From: Enterococcus dispar ATCC 51266
GTDB lineage: Bacteria; Bacillota; Bacilli; Lactobacillales; Enterococcaceae
Assembly: GCF_000406945.1 (NCBI RefSeq)
Contig: NZ_KE136354.1
Span: 960,101 to 1,024,100 of the forward strand
Direction: 5' to 3'
Length of the DNA: 64,000 bases
Part shown: piece by piece, positions 10,420 to 18,399 of the stretch
Numbering within the stretch: position 1 is the first letter of the stretch
Layout of the letters: each line of letters starts with the position of its first letter
Notes under the pieces: model-generated
Databases searched by the model: none
What the model saw: only the letters and a program-made list of their open reading frames with translations
What the model was told of the DNA's origin: nothing
Position numbers and translations under genes: made by a program

Positions 10420-10776
10420 TTAAGACACAAGCCATGCATTTAAGTCGACTAAAGGGGCATCTGACCACAATTTTTCCAAATTGTAAAATTCGCGCTCACT
10501 GGTACTGAAGACATGAACGATAACATCGCCCAAGTCAATTAAAACCCACTTGGCACCATCTTTACCTTCGATTCGCTTAATGGCAACTCCTTGTTCTTCT
10601 TCTTTTTCAACAATTTCATCAATAATGGCATTGATCTGACGTTCACTATTGGCCGAACAAATCAAAAAGTAATCCGCTAATAGTGAAATTTCCCGCACAT
10701 CTAAAGCAATAATATCTTGTGCATGTTTTGAATCAGCAGCTTTCACAGCTGTCTGTAATATCTTTTCGCTTTCTAT
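10420..10776 (-). CDS. rsfS: Ribosomal silencing factor RsfS, apparent ATA start
   Basis: RsfS binds L14 of the large subunit and blocks subunit joining in starvation. The body is clear: VKAADSKHAQDIIALDV, ADYFLICSANSERQ and DLGDVIVHVF. Family members start about ten residues before VKAAD. Here the matching extension (ESEKILQTA) is open in frame, but its first codon is ATA at 10776-10774, placed 8 bases after AGGAGG. The first standard start, a GTG at 10746, has no ribosome binding site and would cut the first helix. I therefore take ATA as start (118 aa). Operon position after yqeK supports the identity. Confidence 0.9.
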   Translation of the reverse strand: MESEKILQTAVKAADSKHAQDIIALDVREISLLADYFLICSANSERQINAIIDEIVEKEEEQGVAIKRIEGKDGAKWVLIDLGDVIVHVFSTSEREFYNLEKLWSDAPLVDLNAWLVS

Positions 10777-10810
10777 GGTGATTCCCTCCTAAAATTGTAC
10801 TTCTCTTTAA

Positions 10811-11401
10811 TTAAGCGCGTTTTGCAACCCACTTGTTATATGTCTCAATGGTTTTGGGATAAATTGGTTTTCCTTGTTTAATTAAATAAGCTAATGTATG
10901 TTTGGTTTCATAAGCTACTGCATCATCTAGATTAACCAAAGCAATTTCTCTTGCTTCATTTACACCAGGAAAATCTCGTCCCGGTTCAATAAAATCTGCG
11001 ACGTAAATAATTTTAGCTAAAAGCGACATTTCAGCTGCTCCAGTAGTATGCAATGCAATGGCGTTCAAGATTTCATCATCATCAATGGCAAGCTCCCTTT
11101 GCACAAAATCAGCCCCAACGATACCATGCCAAATCGCATTATTCCATTTTAATAATGCTAAATCAAAGCCATCTCGACGAATGACAAGTTGAAACTCTTC
11201 ATCGCTTCTTTCTTTAGCATAATCATGAGTCAATGCGGCAATGCTGGCCTTTTCAAGGGAGGCGCCGTACTTTTCAGCGAGTGCAATCGCAGTTTCTTCA
11301 ACACCTAAAACGTGTTTAAAACGTCTTTCGCTCATTTGCATTTGAACTTTTTGCATTAATAATTCACGATCCATTGCCGTATAATTTTCACTATATTTCA
11401 T
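10811..11401 (-). CDS. yqeK: HD-domain hydrolase YqeK (diadenosine tetraphosphatase type)
   Basis: 196 residues. HD motifs are RFKHVLGVEETAIALAEKYG, then LTHDYAKE with the metal-binding HD pair, and a WHGIVGA histidine. YqeK proteins hydrolyse Ap4A symmetrically to ADP. The start overlaps the end of nadD by 11 bases, so the two are coupled. Confidence 0.92.
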   Translation of the reverse strand: MKYSENYTAMDRELLMQKVQMQMSERRFKHVLGVEETAIALAEKYGASLEKASIAALTHDYAKERSDEEFQLVIRRDGFDLALLKWNNAIWHGIVGADFVQRELAIDDDEILNAIALHTTGAAEMSLLAKIIYVADFIEPGRDFPGVNEAREIALVNLDDAVAYETKHTLAYLIKQGKPIYPKTIETYNKWVAKRA

Positions 11402-12029
11402 CCAGATACAGCCCCTTTTCTAAAATATAGTTTAACACAGGATCTGGGAGAAAGTAGCGAGCTGAGCATCCTTGAGCAATTTTCCTGCGAATCTCAGAGG
11501 AGCTTAAATCCATTTGCGGAATATCCACCCAAATAATGGGATACGGACTTTCTTGGCTGTAATTAGGACGTTTCACCCCGACAAATTGAACCAAATCGAT
11601 TAATTCATCGATTTGGCGCCATTTTGGTAAATAAGCCACCATATCACCGCCAATAATGAAATAAAAATCAACATCTGGATTTTGCTCTTTTAGCAGTTTC
11701 ATCGTTTCGATAGTATAACTTACACCTTGTCGCTTCACTTCAATATCTTCTACTTTTAAGCGCGGATTATCTGCTACAGCAAGCTCCAACATCGCCAAGC
11801 GATGTTCTGGCGCAATTGTTTTTTTTGCATCGACATGAGGCGGCAGATATTCTGGCATTAAGCGTACTTCATCTAAACCCAAAAGTTGCCCTACTTGATC
11901 TGCAATGATTAAATGCATCAAATGGACAGGATTAAAGTTTCCACCTAAAATCCCAACTTGTTTCCGCCGGTCGGTTTTGAGTGGTGCAACCTTAACAGTA
12001 GGTGCGACATCAATTGTCACTTTTTGCAT
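11391..12029 (-). CDS. nadD: Nicotinate-nucleotide adenylyltransferase
   Basis: 212 residues. Adenylates nicotinate mononucleotide to deamido-NAD. It shows GILGGNFNPVHLMH (GGxFxPxH, about 27-40), FIIGGDMVAYLPKW and the C-terminal SSSEIRRKI nucleotide motif. An extension of about 25 residues precedes the motif, as in other lactobacillales. The ATG follows AGGAGGTTTGGCAG. It sits between yhbY and yqeK as expected. Confidence 0.95.
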   Translation of the reverse strand: MQKVTIDVAPTVKVAPLKTDRRKQVGILGGNFNPVHLMHLIIADQVGQLLGLDEVRLMPEYLPPHVDAKKTIAPEHRLAMLELAVADNPRLKVEDIEVKRQGVSYTIETMKLLKEQNPDVDFYFIIGGDMVAYLPKWRQIDELIDLVQFVGVKRPNYSQESPYPIIWVDIPQMDLSSSEIRRKIAQGCSARYFLPDPVLNYILEKGLYLDEI

Positions 12030-12041
12030 CTGCCAAACCTC

Positions 12042-12353
12042 CTAAATCGCTTTTACTTCTTTTGAAATTCGTTGATATTTCTCTTTGCTACTTGGACGGT
12101 ATAAAACCAAAACACGACCAATAATTTGGACAACTTGACAATGTACTTCATCGGCTAAAATATGGGCGACATCTGTTGCAATTTCATCCGTATTTTGTAG
12201 CAAAGAAACTTTAATTAATTCGCGCTTTTCCAACGCTTCTCCAATTTGTATAATCATTGGACCGCTGACACCGCCTTTACCAATTTGAAAAATTGGTTGT
12301 AAGTGATGCGCTTTACTTCTTAAAAATCGTTTTTGTTTTCCGCGTAATTCCAT
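12042..12353 (-). CDS. yhbY: CRM-domain RNA-binding protein YhbY
   Basis: 103 residues, a single CRM domain: LRGKQKRFLRSKAHHLQPIFQIGKGGVSG with the GxxG loop (GKGG). These proteins bind pre-50S ribosomal particles. The ATG at 12353 follows AGAAAGG. It lies between the ribosome GTPase yqeH and nadD. Confidence 0.93.
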   Translation of the reverse strand: MELRGKQKRFLRSKAHHLQPIFQIGKGGVSGPMIIQIGEALEKRELIKVSLLQNTDEIATDVAHILADEVHCQVVQIIGRVLVLYRPSSKEKYQRISKEVKAI

Positions 12354-12366
12354 AATTGCCTTCTTT

Positions 12367-13482
12367 CTAAATCAATGCTTTTCTAGTTAATACAGATACG
12401 CCTTTAGGAGCCCAACCAGCTATAACACAGGGTACGGTAATCGTAATCCAGCCTAGCCCAGCAAAGACAATATCAGTTTTTTCTTTAATTGAAAATTCAA
12501 AACGCTGTAAAGGTGGAAAGTCTTTTACTTCATCTGGACGAGGAGGCTGTAATAATCCCCCAACATGTTTTTCATAAAAAGCATCCGCATTTGCAAGTTT
12601 AGTTCGATGAATCTCTACATCATTTGAAACATAGGTTACAAATGAGCTCCGTTCGCCTTTAATAAAATCAAAGCGAGCCAAACCACCCAAAAAGAGTGTT
12701 TGTTCTGGATTTAATTGATACACTTTAGGTTTAACTTCTTTTTGCGGCGCGATAATTTTTAAATCTTGCGCTCCTAAGTAGTGGGCCATTTGCTCGCGAT
12801 GAATAATTCCTGGTGTATCAATTAAGAAATGTCCATCTTCTAAAGGAATTTCTATTTTATCTAAGGTTGTACCCGGAAAACGTGAGGTGGTTATTAAATC
12901 CTGCACCCCAGCCGTTTGCTTAATAATTTGGTTAATCAAAGTCGATTTGCCAACATTTGTTACGCCTACCACATAGACATCACGTCCGTCGCGGTATTTT
13001 TCAATTGCTTCCAGTAGTTCTGTCATTTCTTGTGGTTTTTTTGCACTAGTCAATAAAACATCAACGGGACGTAAACCAACTTCGTGCGCTCTTTCCCGCA
13101 TCCATTGGGTCATTTTACCCCGTTTTAAAGATTTCGGTAAGATATCCACTTTGTTGCCTACTAACAAGACAGGATTATTTCCTACAAAGCGATGCAAGCC
13201 TGGAATAATAGAACCATTAAAGTCAAAAATATCCACTACGTTTACAATTAGTGCATCTTTTTGCCCTAATTCGTTTAATAATCGCAAAAAATCATCATCC
13301 GTTAAAGCAACGGGTTGAATTTCATTATAATGCCGCAAACGAAAACATCTTTGGCAATAGACTTCGCCACTTTCAAGTCCTTTATCCAAAGCTGATTGGG
13401 GCGTATAACCTAGTTCGCCTGGACGTTGTGTTTGAATCTCTGCACCACAGCCAATACAATAAATTGTTTCAGTTTCAGTCAT
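12367..13482 (-). CDS. yqeH: Ribosome biogenesis GTPase YqeH
   Basis: 371 residues. A circularly permuted GTPase needed for 30S assembly. A treble-clef zinc motif CIGCGAEIQ...YCQRCFRLRHYNE at residues 9-51 is followed by G4 GNKVD, G5 SAKK, then G1 GVTNVGKSTLIN, and G3 DTPG. The start overlaps the stop of yqeG by 8 bases and has AAGGTGA upstream. Confidence 0.95.
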   Translation of the reverse strand: MTETETIYCIGCGAEIQTQRPGELGYTPQSALDKGLESGEVYCQRCFRLRHYNEIQPVALTDDDFLRLLNELGQKDALIVNVVDIFDFNGSIIPGLHRFVGNNPVLLVGNKVDILPKSLKRGKMTQWMRERAHEVGLRPVDVLLTSAKKPQEMTELLEAIEKYRDGRDVYVVGVTNVGKSTLINQIIKQTAGVQDLITTSRFPGTTLDKIEIPLEDGHFLIDTPGIIHREQMAHYLGAQDLKIIAPQKEVKPKVYQLNPEQTLFLGGLARFDFIKGERSSFVTYVSNDVEIHRTKLANADAFYEKHVGGLLQPPRPDEVKDFPPLQRFEFSIKEKTDIVFAGLGWITITVPCVIAGWAPKGVSVLTRKALI

Positions 13483-14005
13483 TTAGTTCACCTTGCCATT
13501 TCATATCCGGATTATTTTTTTGTAAATGCTTCATAATTTTCCGTTCAAAAAAGCGATTGATACGGGTATTCCAGCCGTCTGTTGCCACCACAGGCTTGAC
13601 TAAAATACTTTTCACGCCAGCTCGGTTGGCCCCACGAATATCCGTCATAATTTGATCGCCTACCATCACGACATCTTCTTTTTTCATTCCCAGCTTTTGA
13701 TAGCCGGCTTTAATACCTCTGGAAAAAGGCTTTAACGCACGCGCAACAAAATCCAAGCCAAATGGCGCTAAAGCATGAGCGATACGTTCATGGTTATTAT
13801 TGGAAACCACCACGACTGGAATCTTCGCTGCGTCCATTTGTTTTAACCAATGACGCAACTCTTCTGTGCCGTTAGGGTTATTCCATGCAATTAAAGTATT
13901 ATCCAAATCTGTTAAAACAGCTTTAATACCATGTTTTTTTAATTGTTCCGGTGTAATTTGATAGATGGCTGATACCATCCAAGTTGGTTTATATTCCTGA
14001 AACAT
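13475..14005 (-). CDS. yqeG: YqeG family HAD phosphatase
   Basis: 176 residues. HAD motif I DLDNTLIAW, motif II VVSNN, and motif IV VMVGDQIMTDIRGAN are present. It belongs to the YqeG branch of IIIA-type HAD phosphatases; its substrate is not established. First gene of the operon; the ATG at 14005 has AAAGGAG 5 bases before it. Confidence 0.93.
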   Translation of the reverse strand: MFQEYKPTWMVSAIYQITPEQLKKHGIKAVLTDLDNTLIAWNNPNGTEELRHWLKQMDAAKIPVVVVSNNNHERIAHALAPFGLDFVARALKPFSRGIKAGYQKLGMKKEDVVMVGDQIMTDIRGANRAGVKSILVKPVVATDGWNTRINRFFERKIMKHLQKNNPDMKWQGELND

Positions 14006-14058
14006 AGGTGCTCCTTTACTCAAAAAATGAAGAAGTACCCTGTACTCCTCAAACCGAA

Positions 14059-14087
14059 ATTATACTATAAAAGCTGTGATAATTCTA
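14059..14087 (-). promoter_or_regulatory. Promoter of the yqeG operon
   Basis: On the - strand the -10 is TATAAT at 14064-14059, with a weak -35 TAGAAT 17 bases upstream at 14087-14082. The transcript start falls about 45 bases before yqeG. Confidence 0.5.
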
Positions 14088-14204
14088 GCTTTCGAAATTT
14101 TCATAATAATTATTTCAAACTTTATTAAAATAAGAGACGATTTCTCTAAAAAGGGGATACTATTTCTTTCTTTAAAGCCTTTTTCAAAAAGAACAACAAA
14201 TTAC

Positions 14205-14233
14205 TTGCTCGAAAATAAAAAAAGCTATATACT
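14205..14233 (+). promoter_or_regulatory. Promoter of tRNA-Gly
   Basis: -35 TTGCTC at 14205-14210, a 17-base spacer and -10 TATACT at 14228-14233. The tRNA begins 12 bases after the -10. Confidence 0.75.
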
Positions 14234-14245
14234 AATTCTTGTCTC

Positions 14246-14316
14246 GCGGGTGTAGTTTAGTGGTAAAACAGAAGCTTCCCAAGCTTCCGTCGCGAGTTCG
14301 ATTCTCGTCACCCGCT
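14246..14316 (+). tRNA. tRNA-Gly (anticodon CCC), prophage integration site
   Basis: 71 bases. Acceptor stem GCGGGTG pairs with CACCCGC; the anticodon stem GAAGC/GCTTC holds the 7-base loop TTCCCAA, giving anticodon CCC. The T arm is GCGAG-TTCGATT-CTCGT. CCA is not encoded. The last 19 bases are part of the 21-bp attachment core, so the 3' end is restored by the phage copy. Confidence 0.95.
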
Positions 14317-14318
14317 TC
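14298..14318. repeat. attL core (21-bp repeat)
   Basis: Identical to 47672-47692. It covers the T-arm and acceptor end of tRNA-Gly plus two further bases, and marks the left end of the prophage. Confidence 0.92.
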
Positions 14319-14325
14319 CATTAAC

Positions 14326-14368
14326 AGCTCTAAACCTTTGATATATAAGGGCTTAGAGCTTTTCTTTT
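14326..14368 (+). terminator. Phage-supplied terminator for tRNA-Gly
   Basis: AGCTCTAA..CCTT pairs with AAGG..TTAGAGCT, followed by a T tract. It lies on the phage side of attL. The host's original terminator is now beyond attR. Confidence 0.75.
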
Positions 14369-14374
14369 TGACCA

Positions 14375-14479
14375 ACTACCCAAAAACTACCCAAAAAACG
14401 AGATATAAATTTTTTAATTTATATTTTAATAAACGTATATATCTACATATTGTTATTTTGGGTAGCTTTTGGGTAGCTT
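14375..14479. repeat. Putative integrase arm-type sites, left side
   Basis: Two direct copies of CTACCCAAAAA (about 14376-14397) face two inverted copies TTTTGGGTAGC (14457-14467 and 14468-14478). Related ATTACCC copies lie near attR. The rest of 14480-14636 is AT-rich and shows no gene. Confidence 0.6.
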
Positions 14480-14636
14480 TTTAAATTTATTGTACTATAT
14501 TTTTTAAAGCGAACATGTTTACGTTTTTTAAATAATCCGATTCTGTTCTTCTAAAATATGTAGTAGTTTGCTATAAATATTAAAAAAAGAGCCTTTTATT
14601 TAGGCTCCTTTTTCTTTGATAAAAATATAGTCAATT

Positions 14637-14894
14637 TTAGCCATTCAAATCGATCCCAGCTTTTTCTGTCTCGTAATCAATTTCGTACTGCATCAGCTTG
14701 TGAAGTAAATCATCATAAGAAAGTCCGGATTCAGCTACTAGATCGACTAATAGCTGAATAGGTAGTTCTCCAACCGTTTTTTCACGTGTTTTCCACATTG
14801 ATAGTCGCGATTGCTTTGTAAACGTGGCTTTAGCAAAAGCATTGACAGTCATGTTTAAGTCTTCTGAAATGAAACGATAGACAGAATATTGCAT
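14637..14894 (-). CDS. Small HTH-like prophage protein, 85 aa
   Basis: The segment NAFAKATFTKQSRLSMW followed by LLVDLVAESGLSYDDLLHKL resembles the helix-turn-helix and last helix of XRE-type regulators, though the turn is atypical. It lies 3 bases after the stop of the 234-aa gene, so the two form one operon. This is the last prophage operon before attL, a place where lysogenic conversion or defence genes are often found. It could be the regulator that binds the palindromes upstream of the operon. Function not established. Confidence 0.6.
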   Translation of the reverse strand: MQYSVYRFISEDLNMTVNAFAKATFTKQSRLSMWKTREKTVGELPIQLLVDLVAESGLSYDDLLHKLMQYEIDYETEKAGIDLNG

Positions 14895-14897
14895 TTA

Positions 14898-15602
14898 TCA
14901 TTCCTCCTTCGGCATATCTAAAACAGGCTCGAAGCTTGTATCGCTCCCACCTAAAAAGTCTGAACGTGGTAAATCGTAAATATCTTCAAAATCTTCATCT
15001 GACATAATTCGAGCATTATCAGCCATTTCTATCTCGTATGAAAGTTCTTCAAATGTGACTTCTTTCTTTTCAGCAGATTTAGGTTCATTTTGTTCTTGTT
15101 TAGGTCTGAAAGTAAACATTGGTTCCATTTGTTTTGTTACTTCGTGTTGATAATAACTATCTTCACGTTCATAGCGACGTGCTGCATATTTAAAAAATGC
15201 GTCTCGTACAAATCCAGAATCGAACTTTTCAAATTCATCAATCGCTTCAACTAATTTTTCGTCTAAGTTTATAAAAACGAGAGCTTGTGGATAAGTTTTT
15301 TTCATTTCAATTCCGTTTAAATCTAAAGATTTCATAAATTCAATAATTTCTTGTTCTTTATTTGTTTTTACTTCATTCAGTTCAGCAGCTAATTGTTCTG
15401 CTTGTTCATCTGTTATCGCTAATTTATTTGCTTCTTTACCATTAATCTTGATGTCACGGTTAAATCGTAAGAATTTTTGTCCTTTTTTAGTTTTTTCAAT
15501 AGAAGAATAAGCTTTTACTGCGATGTCATTAACATTTACATTAAAGTAGTCGCTTGAAGCTACAGTAATTTCGAATGTTGCAACAGGTTTTTGAATAATC
15601 AT
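14898..15602 (-). CDS. Unknown prophage protein, 234 aa, first gene of attL-proximal operon
   Basis: Not recognised. The first 60 residues are beta-like and polar. Residues 65-100 are helical (DEQAEQLAAELNEVKTNKEQ). The C-terminal 60 residues are strongly acidic (EELSYEIEMADNARIMSDED). No membrane segment or enzyme motif is seen. The ATG at 15602 has AAAGGAG 9 bases upstream. It is driven by a promoter overlapped by two palindromes. Candidate roles are lysogenic conversion, toxin-antitoxin or defence, none supported by motif. Confidence 0.6.
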   Translation of the reverse strand: MIIQKPVATFEITVASSDYFNVNVNDIAVKAYSSIEKTKKGQKFLRFNRDIKINGKEANKLAITDEQAEQLAAELNEVKTNKEQEIIEFMKSLDLNGIEMKKTYPQALVFINLDEKLVEAIDEFEKFDSGFVRDAFFKYAARRYEREDSYYQHEVTKQMEPMFTFRPKQEQNEPKSAEKKEVTFEELSYEIEMADNARIMSDEDFEDIYDLPRSDFLGGSDTSFEPVLDMPKEE

Positions 15603-15642
15603 AATGATCGTCTCCTTTTTTTATTATCTCTTTCTATATTTA

Positions 15643-15684
15643 TATATTATCACATTTGTGATATATCGTCAACACATTTGTGTT
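15643..15684 (-). promoter_or_regulatory. Promoter with two palindromic operators
   Basis: On the - strand TTGACG, 17 bases, TAATAT. Two palindromes overlap it: TATCACA-TT-TGTGATA at 15648-15663, filling the spacer, and AACACA-TT-TGTGTT at 15671-15684, overlapping the upstream edge. Their centres are 22 bp apart, two helical turns, as expected for cooperative repressor binding. Confidence 0.75.
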
Positions 15685-15724
15685 AATTATTGAAGTGTTT
15701 TTTAAAAAAAGAGCAAAAAAATAG

Positions 15725-15754
15725 CCCGACCTCAATTAAGAGATCGGGGTTTTA
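15725..15754 (-). terminator. Terminator after endolysin
   Basis: CCCGACCTC and GAGATCGGG pair around a short loop, with a T-rich tract on the - strand. Ends late transcription before the attL-proximal operon. Confidence 0.7.
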
Positions 15755-15756
15755 TT

Positions 15757-16695
15757 CTATTTAAATGTTCCCCATGCAGCCTTGCCAACGGGTCGCACAG
15801 GAATATAACGTTTGTCCTTTGTGTAAATCCATGTGTATCCTTCCGCTACTTTCCACCCAAGATATTTAACTGATTGACCTGGGAACAGAGCTGCTGCTGT
15901 AGGAGAAGAAAGACTTGGTTTATTTTTGCGAGTAGTGATAGGCTCATTACCATTCACAAAGGTTAATTCTTCTTTTGTGAAGCCAGTAGGTAGACTTGGT
16001 TTAGACCCTACATTGTTAGCGCCATAACCGCCTTCAATATCTTGGGATAAAATCCAGCCTAAAACTGTGCTTTTATTAGTAATTAAATACTCTTGGTTAG
16101 AGTAAGAGTAAGAAATAGGGCGTTGCTGCTTAACTTCAAAAGTACCGCCTTTTACAAAGCTTGCAATTTTTGCACTCTTACTTGAAGGAGACCAGTTAGT
16201 TGCATGATTTAGCACTTTCACTTTTCCAGCTGAAGGTGTTGATGGTGAAGTGCTACCATTTTGTCGGTATACATACCACCCCATGCTGTAAGGACAAGTA
16301 GTGGCTTCATTGTCAACATAAACCCCATTTGCACTAGCGGACTTCCATGTACAATGAATGATCTGTGTGTTGCTAATGAAAATAACTACGTGGCCTGCTG
16401 CTCCGCCAGATGCGCCTTTTAGTCCAAAGATTACAATATCTCCACGCTTTGCAGTCCATTCTTTATTAGTTGCAATACATTTAAAGCCATTCTTTTCCAG
16501 CCAACTGTGCATACTGTCAGTATTCAATACCCAGCCTGCATCTGTAGCGCCACCTTTTCTAAGTGAAGCATAGACAGTTCCAGAACAATCTCCTGTGCCA
16601 TCAGTACCTGTACGGCTGCCATTCATGGAGTACCTGATACCTTTTGCCTTGAGTGATTCCATATGTTTAATTGCAGTTTCCATATTCGTAGACAT
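15757..16695 (-). CDS. Phage endolysin (peptidoglycan amidohydrolase with SH3-type domains)
   Basis: 312 residues. The N-terminal 150 residues form an NlpC/P60-like amidase of the phage peptidoglycan amidase type: DCSGTVYASLRKGG gives the catalytic Cys, and GHVVIFI the His. A Ser/Pro linker (GSTSPSTPSAG) follows, then two beta-rich wall-binding segments; the last (about 250-312, GYTWIYTKDKRYIPVRP) is an SH3_5-like domain. The ATG at 16695 overlaps the stop of the holin-like gene, with AGGAGG 9 bases upstream. Degrades the cell wall at the end of the lytic cycle. Confidence 0.92.
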   Translation of the reverse strand: MSTNMETAIKHMESLKAKGIRYSMNGSRTGTDGTGDCSGTVYASLRKGGATDAGWVLNTDSMHSWLEKNGFKCIATNKEWTAKRGDIVIFGLKGASGGAAGHVVIFISNTQIIHCTWKSASANGVYVDNEATTCPYSMGWYVYRQNGSTSPSTPSAGKVKVLNHATNWSPSSKSAKIASFVKGGTFEVKQQRPISYSYSNQEYLITNKSTVLGWILSQDIEGGYGANNVGSKPSLPTGFTKEELTFVNGNEPITTRKNKPSLSSPTAAALFPGQSVKYLGWKVAEGYTWIYTKDKRYIPVRPVGKAAWGTFK

Positions 16696-16697
16696 AG

Positions 16698-17000
16698 TCA
16701 CTTGCCTCCTAACAAATCTTGTTTAGCCGTTTCAATTAATTTGTAAATTTCTTCATAACTAAAGGAGATTTTATCTTTAGTCAAAGCGTCAATTAACTGT
16801 GATTTAACAAGTTCACGATCAAATCTATTCGACGAACTAATAAAAATCTCTGCGTAGCTACGTTTGATAGATAACTCATTCTTTAGTCGCTCAATACGAA
16901 AGGATTTCAGACATTGATAAATGGCAACTAACAAAGCAAACAGTAAAATCCCAAAAAGCGCTAAAATGATAATGTTTGCTACTCCGTCAAAAATCTGCAT
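16698..17000 (-). CDS. Holin-like membrane protein, 100 aa
   Basis: One N-terminal membrane segment (ANIIILALFGILLFALLVAIY) followed by a charged, helical cytoplasmic part. It lies between the holin and endolysin genes, so a role in lysis or its timing is likely. The start at 17000 is 1 base past the stop of the preceding gene. Family not recognised. Confidence 0.65.
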   Translation of the reverse strand: MQIFDGVANIIILALFGILLFALLVAIYQCLKSFRIERLKNELSIKRSYAEIFISSSNRFDRELVKSQLIDALTKDKISFSYEEIYKLIETAKQDLLGGK

Positions 17001-17001
17001 G

Positions 17002-17274
17002 TTATTCACCGTCCTTTTTTTGACTCCCACTTAATCCATCTAAAAACCGTGTAAAAGCTTGATGTAAACCAGTCGAAGCTAGTCCACTAACTGCACCAGC
17101 AATCGCTACCTCAACACTAAATCCGTTTAAGCTAACAGCAATTAATGCTCCCAAAACAGCTAAAACCGTTGGGATATAATCGTTAATTTGTAAGCTTTTA
17201 ATACTTTTAATGCAATAACCTACTACTAAGCAACCTGCCATAACCGCTGGTACTAAATACTGACTAAAATCCAT
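17002..17274 (-). CDS. Phage holin
   Basis: 90 residues. Begins MDFSQYLVPAVMAGCLVVGY and has three hydrophobic segments with a short charged tail (SGSQKKDGE). The pattern fits the phage holin family represented by Hol44. Holins form the membrane holes that release the endolysin. The ATG at 17274 has GGAGG 8 bases before it. Confidence 0.85.
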   Translation of the reverse strand: MDFSQYLVPAVMAGCLVVGYCIKSIKSLQINDYIPTVLAVLGALIAVSLNGFSVEVAIAGAVSGLASTGLHQAFTRFLDGLSGSQKKDGE

Positions 17275-17275
17275 T

Positions 17276-17629
17276 TTATTTTTCCTCCTTAACATTCGGC
17301 AACAGAAGGACCTTTTTGTATAAGGTTTCTCCTGTACCATTTCCGCCTAATTTCTTGTATCCACGCCACAAATATTCCAAATTTTCCATATCGTCTACTG
17401 ATATCCAACCATCTTCAAGAAATACAGTGCATTGTTTGTAAATTTTGTCATGGAGTATTGCGACATTCGCATATTCCAAAACTCGAAATCGTTCTTCCGT
17501 TCTTTCACGCGAGGATTGCGCTTGTTCTCGTGATTTTTTTACTTGCTTGTAAATCAGTCGACAAAAACCGGTAATCCCTCCTAATCCCAATGCAAGTAAA
17601 AGACTATTAAGTTCCAATAATTTGCCCAT
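17276..17629 (-). CDS. Phage small membrane protein next to holin
   Basis: 117 residues: an N-terminal membrane helix (LLELNSLLLALGLGGITGF), a charged coil and a C-terminal segment ENLEYLWRGYKKLGGNGTGE that recurs in Gram-positive phage lysis cassettes. Likely an accessory holin or holin regulator. The ATG at 17629 follows AGAGGG. Confidence 0.65.
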   Translation of the reverse strand: MGKLLELNSLLLALGLGGITGFCRLIYKQVKKSREQAQSSRERTEERFRVLEYANVAILHDKIYKQCTVFLEDGWISVDDMENLEYLWRGYKKLGGNGTGETLYKKVLLLPNVKEEK

Positions 17630-17654
17630 AACATACCCTCTTCAAAACCGATGA

Positions 17655-17918
17655 TTATTTTTTAACCAGCTTATTTTTTGCTGTTTCTTCATCTATCAAT
17701 TCATCTTCGATTTTCCACACCATTTGTTGAAATTCTTCGTAGTCAGCACGACATTCTTCTCTATTTGCTTTGTAGATTTCATAATCAGTGATAGATTGAT
17801 TAATACTGGTAGTGTTGTTGCCGTCAGTGCTAACATTTGCACTATAAAAAACTGCTTGGACTCCATTCACCATACTTTGACCATTTAACGATACTGATTT
17901 TGTTGTTTTTAAACTCAT
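17655..17918 (-). CDS. Hypothetical phage protein, 87 aa
   Basis: Polar N-terminal half and helical acidic C-terminal half (YEEFQQMVWKIEDELIDEETAKN). Sits between the tail tip gene and the lysis cassette, like the small XkdX-type ORFs of other phages, but I cannot assign a family. Ribosome binding site GAGG precedes the ATG. Confidence 0.65.
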   Translation of the reverse strand: MSLKTTKSVSLNGQSMVNGVQAVFYSANVSTDGNNTTSINQSITDYEIYKANREECRADYEEFQQMVWKIEDELIDEETAKNKLVKK

Positions 17919-17962
17919 TTATATTTCCTCACTTTCAATTTTTGTATTAAAAAAGACGCCGA

Positions 17963-18388
17963 TTATTCAGCGTCTTTCATTAAATCTTCTGTTTTTTCAA
18001 ATTCATCTAATAAGCGATCATAAATTTCAGCATTTTTACCGGATAGTTCCATTTCAATTTCGTTTAAAATTCGTGGAATTTGGTCAATGTTTTTAGCATA
18101 TGTGCCACCTTCAATAACGACCACTTCGTTTAACAATTTTTGTTGCTCAATATTAAATTTCAAACGATTTTCTTTATTTTTTTCAGTCTGGTCTTTTAAT
18201 CCACCATCTTCATTAACTAAATCAAATTCTTTTAATAGAGCTTGTTCTTCTTTAGATAGCTCGTTAAATGCACTTACAATTAAGTTGACGAACTTAGAAC
18301 GATGACGGCTATCAGCCGGTTTTAAGTTTAATGTTTGTAAAAATTCGATTGCTGGTGATAATTCTTTATTTTTCAATTCAATTTTCAT
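17963..18388 (-). CDS. DUF1617-like phage protein
   Basis: 141 residues beginning MKIELKNKELSPAIEFLQTL, helical and highly charged throughout. The start and position just after the tail-tip gene match DUF1617 proteins of Gram-positive siphophages; function unknown. AAAGGAG precedes the ATG at 18388. Confidence 0.75.
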   Translation of the reverse strand: MKIELKNKELSPAIEFLQTLNLKPADSRHRSKFVNLIVSAFNELSKEEQALLKEFDLVNEDGGLKDQTEKNKENRLKFNIEQQKLLNEVVVIEGGTYAKNIDQIPRILNEIEMELSGKNAEIYDRLLDEFEKTEDLMKDAE

Positions 18389-18399
18389 AATAATCTCCT

